NCBI GenBank assembly: GCA_905478165.1
Contig: CAJQHK010000025.1
Span: 1 to 35,239 of the forward strand
DNA from: an uncultured Rickettsiales bacterium
GTDB lineage: Bacteria > Pseudomonadota > Alphaproteobacteria > Rickettsiales > UBA1997
Length of the DNA stretch: 35,239 nucleotides
Reading direction: 5' to 3'
The notes beneath the pieces were generated by a model. It was not told where the DNA came from. It saw only the letters and a program-made list of their open reading frames with translations, and did not search any database. Positions 1 to 7,588 of the stretch are shown piece after piece (position 1 is the stretch's first letter; each line of letters starts with the position of its first letter). The position numbers and the translations under genes are program-made.

Positions 1-144
1 GAGTGTGTTTGTTTACACCCCCACCATAATCGCGTTGCAATTCTGACTCCCCCTTAGGGGGAGTTGGGAACTGAGTGTGTTTGTTTACACCCCCACCATA
101 ATTGCTTCGCAATTCTGACTCCCCCTTAGGGGGAGTTGGGAACT
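1..144. repeat. Two tandem 72-bp copies (1-72, 73-144) of a palindromic repeat element: GAGTGTGTTTGTTTACACCCCCACCAT-[hairpin]-CTGACTCCCCCTTAGGGGGAGTTGGGAACT
   Basis: Read directly: the copies are near-identical and differ mainly inside a small hairpin (AATCGC-GTT-GCAATT vs AATTGC-TTC-GCAATT). Both contain the palindrome ACTCCCCC-TTA-GGGGGAGT. Confidence 0.9.
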
Positions 145-1025
145 GCAGTAAAATCCTTGAAGCCGCTACCTGCGAAATCCTGATATTTTATAACATCTTC
201 TATCTGTAAAAAGGCTGTAACTATTCTTGATCTTTGAAGGATTAATTTTTGGTGATTGTTAGAATCTCCAGAAAAGTTGCTTTGTAATTTTTGATAATTT
301 TCTTCAAAAATTTTATAATATTTATCAAGATTATCTTTATTTAAGATAAAAATTTCCTCCCACATTGTTGGGTTAGAATTTTCAATTCTTAAATGTTTTT
401 TTAGAATTTCTGGTAAATTATTATCCCGCTTTTCTTTAAATTTAAAGCTAATATATTGTGGTAAATGTGAAATTAGGCAAAATATCTCATCATGCTCTTT
501 AGCATCTAAAATGCTAATTTTTGAGCCAATTTTTTGCCATAATTGCTTAATTTTAGTGATATTTTCTTTATTTTGACAAAAATTTGTGATAATTAATTTT
601 TTATTGCAAAATAAATTAGCATCAGCATTAAAAATTGAACTTGTTTCTTTGCCAGAAATTGGGTGAGAGGGTATAAAATGATTTTTTTCCTTAAAAATTT
701 TAAAATATAAATCTTCAGGATATTTTTTGACTGATCCAATATCAGTAATTAGACATTGATAATTATTAACTTTAATTTTTTGGAAAATTTCTTCATAAGC
801 AAAAAGTGGAGTGGCAATGATAATTAGATCATTTTTTGTTAAATTTTGATCAAAATTAAATTCTCCATCAATAATTTTGTTTTTTAGAGCAAAATCTATG
901 GTGTTTTTTGTTCTATTATAGGCTAATATTGTTTTTGATAAATTGTTTTTTCTAATTGCTATTGCAAGAGAGCCACCAATTAATCCTAGACCTATGATAA
1001 TTATTTTATTGAAAATAGGATTCAT
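126..1025 (-). CDS. tyrA: Prephenate/arogenate dehydrogenase (TyrA family); 3' end runs into the palindromic repeat
   Basis: N-terminal Rossmann motif IIIGLGLIGGSLA, ITDIGSVKK, HPISGKE, ISHLPQYISF, NPTMWEEIF. Stop codon (forward TTA at 126-128) is the loop of the repeat palindrome. Confidence 0.88.
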   Translation of the reverse strand: MNPIFNKIIIIGLGLIGGSLAIAIRKNNLSKTILAYNRTKNTIDFALKNKIIDGEFNFDQNLTKNDLIIIATPLFAYEEIFQKIKVNNYQCLITDIGSVKKYPEDLYFKIFKEKNHFIPSHPISGKETSSIFNADANLFCNKKLIITNFCQNKENITKIKQLWQKIGSKISILDAKEHDEIFCLISHLPQYISFKFKEKRDNNLPEILKKHLRIENSNPTMWEEIFILNKDNLDKYYKIFEENYQKLQSNFSGDSNNHQKLILQRSRIVTAFLQIEDVIKYQDFAGSGFKDFTAVPNSP

Positions 1026-1072
1026 ATTGTCTTAATATTGTAAAAATTTTGATGAAGTAATTTTATAAAACA

Positions 1073-1387
1073 ATGTTAAGAAATCTACAATTTAATGATC
1101 AAGGTTTAATTCCTGTAATCACTCAACAATTTGACAATAAGGAGGTTTTAATGCTGGCTTGGATGAATAAGGAGGCGATAAAATTAACTTTAGAAACAAA
1201 ATTGGTACATTATTGGTCTAGATCACGAAAAAAGATGTGGCTTAAGGGCGAAACTTCAGGTAATTTTCAAAAATTAATAGAATTTCGTTATGATTGCGAT
1301 CAGGATGCTATATTGATTTTAGTTAATCAAAAAAATGGAGCTTGCCATACTGGTGAATATTCTTGTTTTTTTAATAATGTAAAATAG
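1073..1387 (+). CDS. hisI: Phosphoribosyl-AMP cyclohydrolase
   Basis: VLMLAWMNKEA, VHYWSRSRKKMWLKGETSGN, DCDQDAILILVNQKNGACHTGEYSCF motifs of HisI. Confidence 0.95.
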   Translation: MLRNLQFNDQGLIPVITQQFDNKEVLMLAWMNKEAIKLTLETKLVHYWSRSRKKMWLKGETSGNFQKLIEFRYDCDQDAILILVNQKNGACHTGEYSCFFNNVK

Positions 1388-1410
1388 AATTTGCTATCTG
1401 GGTTAGAAAA

Positions 1411-1615
1411 CCCCCACCATAATCACGTTGTGATTCTGACTCCCCCTTAGGGGGAGTTTAAGTAATGAGCTCGATCTAACAACTCCCCTTTAGGGGGAGT
1501 TTAAGTAATGAGTTCGATCTAACAACTCCCCTTTAGGGGGAGTTTAAGTAATAAGTTCGATCTAACAACTCCCCCCAAGGGGGAGTCAAAGTTGCGTTAG
1601 CAACTTTGGTGGGGG
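1411..1615. repeat. Composite palindromic element: CCCCCACC end, hairpin, three 43-bp direct repeats, inverted hairpin, GGTGGGGG end
   Basis: CCCCCACC at 1411-1418 and its inverse GGTGGGGG at 1608-1615. 43-bp units at 1438-1480, 1481-1523, 1524-1566 ((A/G)ACTCCCC(C/T)TTAGGGGGAGTTTAAGTAATGAGYTCGATCTAAC). Hairpins AATCAC-GTT-GTGATT (1421-1435) and AAAGTTGC-GTTA-GCAACTTT (1588-1607). Confidence 0.9.
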
Positions 1616-1641
1616 TTAATTATAAATTGAAGTAATAAAAA

Positions 1642-3954
1642 ATGGTAAAATCAGCAAATTTAGGTTTTTCAAGAGTCGGCTTAAACAGAGAATTAAAAAA
1701 AGCAGTTGAAAAATATTGGAAAAAAGCAATTACGGCAGATGAATTGCAAAATGTAGCCAAAACATTAAGAAAAACCCATTGGGAATTACAAAAGGAAGCA
1801 AATATTGACTTCATTCCATCTAATGATTTCTCTTTTTATGATCATATTTTAGATATGATTGCAACTGTTGGTGCGGTTCCAAAAAGATACGAACATAAGG
1901 CAGGAGAAGAAATTGATCTTGATCTATATTTCTCTATGGCTAGAGGTCGTCAAGATGGTAAAAAGGATGTTGTAGCTATGGAAATGACTAAATGGTTTGA
2001 TACAAATTACCATTATATTGTTCCAGAATTTACTAAAGACACAAAATTTCAATTTTCTTTTAGCAAAATCATTGATCAATATTTAGAAGCTAAAAAACTT
2101 GGAGTTAATACTAGGCCAGTAATTATTGGTCCAGTCTCCTTCCTTTTACTTGGAAAATGTTATGATAATGTTAATAAATTTGATCTTTTAGATAATTTAC
2201 TCGAAACTTATCAAGAAATTATAGCCAAACTAACTGAAGAAGGTGCAGATTGGGTTCAAATTGATGAGCCATTTCTTGCAACATTAAATTTAACTGACGA
2301 ATTAAAAACTGTTTATAAGAAAGCTTATGAATTTTTAACAAAAAATTCTAAGGCAAAATTAATGGTTACAACTTACTTTTCTGACCTAAGAGACAATCTT
2401 AAATTTACCTTGGAATTACCTGTTTCTGGCTTGCATTTTGACTTAACTAAGTCAGACCTTGCTATTGATCAAATTTTACAATTCTTCCCTAAAGATAAGG
2501 TTCTTTCTTTGGGTCTTGTTAATGGTTGCAATATTTGGAAATCTGATATTAAAAAATTAATTGCCCAAACTAACAAAGCTAAAAAAACTATTGCTTCAGA
2601 TAAAATTATTATCGCCCCTTCCTGTTCATTACTACATGTTCCTGTTGATTTGGATGTAGAAAATAATCTAGGACCAGAATTAAAATCTTGGCTAGCTTTT
2701 GGTAAGCAAAAACTGCATGAAGTTAATTTATTAACAAAAATTGCCAATGAGGGTGAAAATAATTATTCAAGTGCAATTGAGGCAAATTATAACGCTGTCG
2801 CTTCAAAAGATGGTTCAAAATTAATTCACAATTCTGAAGTAAAAGAAAGAGTTAAGAATTTTGACCTTAAAAATGCTGATAGAGATTCTGATTTTAAAGC
2901 TAGAAATAAAATTCAAAAGGAATATTACAATTTTCCACTTCTTCCAACCACTACTATTGGATCATTTCCTCAAACTACTGAAGTTAGGCAATATCGTTCT
3001 AAATTTAAAAAAGGTGAAATTTCTTTGATAGAATATGAAAAATTCTTGGAAGACGCCACAAAACAGGCTATTAAATGGCAGGAAGAGGTCGATATTGACG
3101 TTTTAGTTCATGGCGAGTATGAAAGAAATGACATGGTAGAATATTTTGGCGAGCAGTTAAGTGGTTATGCCTTTACAAAAAATGGTTGGGTACAAAGTTA
3201 TGGCTCAAGATGCGTTAAGCCACCAGTTATTTTTGGAGATGTCTCCAGGCCAAAACCAATGACCGTAAGGTGGTCTGCTTTTGCTCAAGGACTAACCAAT
3301 AAAAAGGTTAAAGCAATGCTAACCGGACCTGTAACTATGTTAAAATGGTCATTTGTCAGAGATGATCAAACGGTTAATACAACTTGCAAACAAATTTCAT
3401 TAGCAATTCGTGATGAAGTTAGGGATCTTGAAAAATCTGGTATTGATATCATTCAAATTGACGAACCAGCTTTTAGGGAAGCTATGCCACTTCGCGCTGA
3501 AGATCATGCATCATATCTAAAATGGGCTGTTGATTGTTTTAAAATTTCATCTTCCGGCATTAAGGATACAACTCAGATTCACACTCATATGTGCTATTCT
3601 GAATTCAACGATATAATTGAAGCGATTGCCAATATGGATGCTGATGTTATTTCAATTGAAACTTCAAGATCAGCAATGGAATTGCTTGATGCTTTTGTAG
3701 AATTTAAATATCCAAACGAAGTTGGACCCGGAGTCTATGACATTCATAGCCCTAGAATTCCGAAAGTTGAAGAAATGGAAAATTTACTAGAAAAAGCTTT
3801 AGATGTTCTTGATAAGGATCAAGTTTGGAGTAATCCAGATTGTGGCTTAAAAACTAGAAATTGGGATGAGGTTAAGCCGGCATTAGAAAATATGGTTAAA
3901 GCAACTAAAAATATTAGAGAAAAATTAAAAAATAAAAAAGTGGTTGCTGCTTAG
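1642..3954 (+). CDS. metE: Cobalamin-independent methionine synthase (5-methyltetrahydropteroyltriglutamate-homocysteine methyltransferase)
   Basis: 770 aa; ANLGFSRVGLNRELKKAVEKYW N-terminus; TTTIGSFPQTTEVRQ, LTGPVTMLKWS, IDIIQIDEPAFREAMPLR, HTHMCYSEFNDI, NPDCGLKTR. Confidence 0.97.
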   Translation: MVKSANLGFSRVGLNRELKKAVEKYWKKAITADELQNVAKTLRKTHWELQKEANIDFIPSNDFSFYDHILDMIATVGAVPKRYEHKAGEEIDLDLYFSMARGRQDGKKDVVAMEMTKWFDTNYHYIVPEFTKDTKFQFSFSKIIDQYLEAKKLGVNTRPVIIGPVSFLLLGKCYDNVNKFDLLDNLLETYQEIIAKLTEEGADWVQIDEPFLATLNLTDELKTVYKKAYEFLTKNSKAKLMVTTYFSDLRDNLKFTLELPVSGLHFDLTKSDLAIDQILQFFPKDKVLSLGLVNGCNIWKSDIKKLIAQTNKAKKTIASDKIIIAPSCSLLHVPVDLDVENNLGPELKSWLAFGKQKLHEVNLLTKIANEGENNYSSAIEANYNAVASKDGSKLIHNSEVKERVKNFDLKNADRDSDFKARNKIQKEYYNFPLLPTTTIGSFPQTTEVRQYRSKFKKGEISLIEYEKFLEDATKQAIKWQEEVDIDVLVHGEYERNDMVEYFGEQLSGYAFTKNGWVQSYGSRCVKPPVIFGDVSRPKPMTVRWSAFAQGLTNKKVKAMLTGPVTMLKWSFVRDDQTVNTTCKQISLAIRDEVRDLEKSGIDIIQIDEPAFREAMPLRAEDHASYLKWAVDCFKISSSGIKDTTQIHTHMCYSEFNDIIEAIANMDADVISIETSRSAMELLDAFVEFKYPNEVGPGVYDIHSPRIPKVEEMENLLEKALDVLDKDQVWSNPDCGLKTRNWDEVKPALENMVKATKNIREKLKNKKVVAA

Positions 3955-3963
3955 TTAAAAAAA

Positions 3964-4002
3964 GAGGTGGGGGTTGGAACTAAGTGTTTGTTTTACCTCC
4001 AC
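3964..4002. repeat. Degenerate fragment of the palindromic repeat
   Basis: GAGGTGGGGGTTGGAACTAAGTGTTTGTTTTACCTCCAC resembles the copy junction GAGTTGGGAACTGAGTGTGTTTGTTTACACCCCCAC at the left edge. Confidence 0.55.
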
Positions 4003-4028
4003 GAAACTTGCTTGGAGCCTTAACTCTT

Positions 4029-4050
4029 AAAAAAGCGGCGTGCCTTTTTT
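4029..4050 (+). terminator. Possible rho-independent terminator downstream of metE
   Basis: AAAAAAG-CGGCGTGC-CTTTTTT: short 7-bp stem followed by a T run. Weak stem. Confidence 0.4.
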
Positions 4051-4090
4051 GGTAGCAGTTGTTAAAATTGTAATAATCACTAACTTTTAA

Positions 4091-4699
4091 ATGTTTGCAA
4101 AATTAACTGGTAAAATTGATCACATCTTTGAAAATTCTATAATTTTAGATGTAAATTCTGTTGGTTATAAAGTATTTTCTTCTAAAAAAAATATCGATCA
4201 AATCAGAAATTCTAACGAAAAAATACACAGTCTTTACATTGAGACTGTTGTTAGGGAAGAATATATTCATCTTTATGGTTTTTCTTCCATTGAAGAACAA
4301 AGTATATTTAATATATTTTGTAAAATTAATGGAGTTAGTAGCAAAATTGCCATTAAAATTCTAAGCTTTACCACTATAGAAGAAATTATTAACGCTGTTA
4401 ATAGTGACGATAAACTACTCTTTACAAATATTTCGGGAATTGGACCGAAACTCGCATCAAAAATCTTAATTGACCTCAAGGATTCAATCAAAAAATTAGA
4501 CTATAATTTTGAAATTAGCGAAAATAGCTCCAACTCAACTAATTTAGGTAGTAATCAGATAATTTCAGATGCTATTTCGGCTTTAGAAAATCTTGGATAT
4601 AAAAGATCAGCAATTTACAAAATTGCCAATAACAAAATTAAAGAAAATCCTGACATTACTCTTGAAACATTAATTACTAACTGCCTTAGAGAATTATGA
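4091..4699 (+). CDS. ruvA: Holliday junction branch migration protein RuvA
   Basis: MFAKLTGKIDHIFENSIILDVNSVGYKV, TVVREEYIHLYGF, ISGIGPKLASKILIDLKD. Overlaps the next gene by ATGA. Confidence 0.93.
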   Translation: MFAKLTGKIDHIFENSIILDVNSVGYKVFSSKKNIDQIRNSNEKIHSLYIETVVREEYIHLYGFSSIEEQSIFNIFCKINGVSSKIAIKILSFTTIEEIINAVNSDDKLLFTNISGIGPKLASKILIDLKDSIKKLDYNFEISENSSNSTNLGSNQIISDAISALENLGYKRSAIYKIANNKIKENPDITLETLITNCLREL

Positions 4700-5478
4700 T
4701 CGATCAAGGATTAATAGATTTTTCACATTATTTAGCTGACATTTCTGGCGATATTGCTCGAAAATATTTTCGTTGCGATTTGGGGGAAGTAAAAAAAGGA
4801 GATAATTCTCCGGTAACTAAGGCTGACAAAGAGATTGAAACCAAAATAAGAGATGAAATTGCAAAAAAATATCCAGAACATGGAATAATTGGGGAAGAAT
4901 TTGAAGACACCAAACTTGATGCCGATTATAAATGGGTGATAGATCCTATTGATGGCACAATATCTTTTGCCATTGGTAAGCCAGTATTTGGCACGTTGAT
5001 CGCCCTAACCTATCAAGATAAACCAATCTTAGGTATTATCAATCAACCAATTAATAATGAAAGATGGTGGGGAATTGATAAGAAATTATCTTATTTCAAT
5101 AATCAAATTATTAAAACTAAGGATTGTAAATCGATTTCTGATGCAGTGTTTTGCACTCAATCACCATTCTTTTTTACAGGTAAAATAAAAGAACAAATTG
5201 ATAAAATTACTAGCCAGACCAAATATCAACACCAAGGTGGAGCCGTATATTCTGGTGATTGTTATCATTTTGCTCTCTTAGCTCATGGATTTGTTGATAT
5301 TATTATTGAGCATGGCTTGAATAACTTTGACTTCTTAGCTCTAGCTCCAATTGTTGAGTCGGCGGGCGGAATAATAACCGACTGGAAAGGTAAAAAACTT
5401 GATATTCATTCAGACGGCACAATAATTGCTACATCAAATAAATATCTTCACGATCTAACCATAAACTATCTACAATAA
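4696..5478 (+). CDS. hisN: Inositol monophosphatase-family histidinol-phosphatase (HisN-like)
   Basis: SPVTKADKEIE, IIGEEFE, IDPIDGTISFAIGKPVFGTLIAL, GGAVYSGDCYHFALLAHGFVDIIIE. Confidence 0.82.
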   Translation: MIDQGLIDFSHYLADISGDIARKYFRCDLGEVKKGDNSPVTKADKEIETKIRDEIAKKYPEHGIIGEEFEDTKLDADYKWVIDPIDGTISFAIGKPVFGTLIALTYQDKPILGIINQPINNERWWGIDKKLSYFNNQIIKTKDCKSISDAVFCTQSPFFFTGKIKEQIDKITSQTKYQHQGGAVYSGDCYHFALLAHGFVDIIIEHGLNNFDFLALAPIVESAGGIITDWKGKKLDIHSDGTIIATSNKYLHDLTINYLQ

Positions 5479-5488
5479 TATTAAAAAC

Positions 5489-6127
5489 ATGGATATCTTA
5501 TTTAAAAAAATGGCCGCAAATTTTATTGACCTAATTGCTTCTCTTTTTATCAGGTTAATGATCTTATTATTAATAATAAGTTTTTACAAAGAATCATTTT
5601 TGATAGAAGTTAATGATTTTATTTCTAAAGCTTCTACCTCTGAAGATGTCAGATCTAATGTAATGATATTCTTACAACATAATTTATTTAAAATTTTATT
5701 AGGTTTTATTATAGGATTTTCTACTCTTGGATCCTTATACAATATTTACTTCCACTCGTCTACTTGGTGCGCGACAATAGGTCAGAGAATATGCAATATA
5801 GTTGTAGTTAGAAATAATGGTGAATATGTAGGGTTTTTTAGGGCAGTGATTCATAACATTATATCTAATATACCCTTATTTATAACATTATATTTTATTG
5901 TTTTTATATTTTTTTATAGCAGTAAACATCCCATAAATAGTATATCTGTTATTTTTAATGTATTTAGTGCTAATATTTTTAATATATTTGCGTCTATTGT
6001 AATGTTTTTGTGGGTCAATATTCCTATCTTCCTGAAAAATAAAAAATCCATTCCAGATATTATTTGCTCTACCAAAACTGAGTCAGGAAAAGCAGATAGT
6101 AGATTTCCAAAAATTAGAATACTATGA
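5489..6127 (+). CDS. RDD family membrane protein
   Basis: MAANFIDLIASLFIRLM N-terminus, several hydrophobic helices, WCATIGQRICNIVVVRNNGEYVGFFRAVIHN typical of RDD proteins. Confidence 0.7.
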   Translation: MDILFKKMAANFIDLIASLFIRLMILLLIISFYKESFLIEVNDFISKASTSEDVRSNVMIFLQHNLFKILLGFIIGFSTLGSLYNIYFHSSTWCATIGQRICNIVVVRNNGEYVGFFRAVIHNIISNIPLFITLYFIVFIFFYSSKHPINSISVIFNVFSANIFNIFASIVMFLWVNIPIFLKNKKSIPDIICSTKTESGKADSRFPKIRIL

Positions 6128-7234
6128 TACTAACCGATTTAATGCCAAATTATCTCGATGAATTAACTCTGAACAAAAGTTTTTTTTGACTATTTTTTTA
6201 ATTTCTTCGCTATTCTTGCCAATTATTAACCTAGAGATAGTAGAATTATAAGAGATCACTCCAGTTGCAATTTTTTGATTTTTTTCATTGCTGATTAAAA
6301 CCATGTCACCCTTATGAAACTCTCCAGTTATTTTTATAACCCCAACTGGTAAAAGACTAGAGCCGCTTTCAATCAAAGCCATCGCAGCCTTTTCATTGAT
6401 AGTGATTTGCCCCATGAAATTTAAAGAATCAGAAATCCATCTCTTTTTAGCGTTAATTTTCTTACTCAGAGATTTAAATATACTATAATTTTTAGTTTCT
6501 AAAATATTTTTAATTGGATGATCAATTACGCCATTAGCAATAATAACGTCACAGCCGGCATTGAAAGCCATCTTTACCGCCTCAATTTTAGTCTTCATGC
6601 CACCAGTACCAAATTTTGTTACCGTGTCACCAGCCATACTTTCTATTTCTGGAGTAATTTTATCAATTTTATGAATTAATTTCGCATCCAAATGTAGTTT
6701 GGGATTCTTGTCATATAAGCCATCAACGTCAGAAAGCAATATCATCAAGCCTGCGTCAGACATTTGAGCAATTCTAGCGGCTATTTTGTCATTATTACCA
6801 ATTTTAATATCTTCAGTTAAAATTGAGTCATTTTCGTTAATTATGGTAACAACTTTATTGTCTAATAAGATTTTAAAAGTAGCGATAGCGTTTAAATAGT
6901 TTTGACGATTTAAATATTCTCCCCCAGTATGTAATATTTGAGCTATATTGATATTTTCATTTTTAAACGCCTGATAAAATGATGAAGTTAATTCTGCTTG
7001 ACCAATAGAAGCTAAAGCTCTTCTTTTGGCTGCCGTCATCCTATCAGCATTAATATATTTTTTACCAATACTAACTGAGCCAGATGAAACTATAATAATG
7101 CCAATATTATTTTGTTGTAAAATTTTTATATCTTGAGCCAGTTTTTTAAGCCAAGAAACCCTAACCTCATTATCTTTTAATAATAAAGCAGATCCAATCT
7201 TAATGATAATTTTTTTCTTTTTTAAAATATTCAT
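6122..7234 (-). CDS. proB: Glutamate 5-kinase (with C-terminal PUA domain)
   Basis: IIIKIGSALLL, IIIVSSGSVSIGKK, INENDSILTEDIKIGNNDKIAARIAQMSDAGLMILLSDVDGLYDKNP, GTGGMKTKIEA. Confidence 0.95.
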   Translation of the reverse strand: MNILKKKKIIIKIGSALLLKDNEVRVSWLKKLAQDIKILQQNNIGIIIVSSGSVSIGKKYINADRMTAAKRRALASIGQAELTSSFYQAFKNENINIAQILHTGGEYLNRQNYLNAIATFKILLDNKVVTIINENDSILTEDIKIGNNDKIAARIAQMSDAGLMILLSDVDGLYDKNPKLHLDAKLIHKIDKITPEIESMAGDTVTKFGTGGMKTKIEAVKMAFNAGCDVIIANGVIDHPIKNILETKNYSIFKSLSKKINAKKRWISDSLNFMGQITINEKAAMALIESGSSLLPVGVIKITGEFHKGDMVLISNEKNQKIATGVISYNSTISRLIIGKNSEEIKKIVKKNFCSELIHRDNLALNRLVS

Positions 7235-7257
7235 TTATCCAAAGGGCAAATTTTGGT

Positions 7258-7436
7258 ATAACACCATTTCCCATTTATAATACATTATATAGTAAAATAT
7301 TTTAAGGTTAATATTATTAAATAACGACTGTCCTATGTTAATATGGTGCAAGTCTTTTTGGTAATTAAAATCTTGAAAGATAAAGATAACTCATAATTAC
7401 TACTTATCCAGTATTATAGTTGGAAAATGGTATGAT
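7258..7436. repeat. Diverged copy of AT-rich MITE-like element
   Basis: Imperfect terminal inverted repeats (ATAACACCATTTCCCATTTATAATAC vs reverse complement ATCATACCATTTTCCAACTATAATAC). Core GTCCTATGTTAATATGGTGCAAGTCTTTTTGG matches the copy at 19013. Confidence 0.7.
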
Positions 7437-7588
7437 ACCAATTATCAATCTTAACTATACATCAAGAAAAAAGATTTTTCTAACAAATTCCTAAAATACT
7501 AGGATTATTTTGAATTTTTGAGAGAAAAAATAAAAAGGAAATGTTGTAGCTAAATGTATAATTAAATTAATAGGTTTTTTAGCGATCC

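Noticed and set aside
1481-1566. AGTTCGATCTAAC as a tRNA T-arm
   Set aside because: Repeated three times inside the tandem units with no cloverleaf around it.
1438-1585. Regularly spaced repeats upstream of metE as a CRISPR array
   Set aside because: The 43-bp units are contiguous with no unique spacers, and there are no cas genes. They are tandem palindromic units.
2469-2747. Antisense ORF (92 aa) within metE
   Set aside because: Shadow ORF on the opposite strand of a strongly supported gene, with no recognisable motif. The same applies to 1620-1814, 4273-4491, 4728-4913, 8931-9305, 11577-11771, 11768-11998, 21967-22149, 22537-22734, 23946-24149, 27337-27528 and 27486-27674.
5489-6127. RDD protein/proB convergent overlap as an antisense regulatory arrangement
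   Set aside because: Only a 6-bp stop-codon overlap, common in compact genomes.
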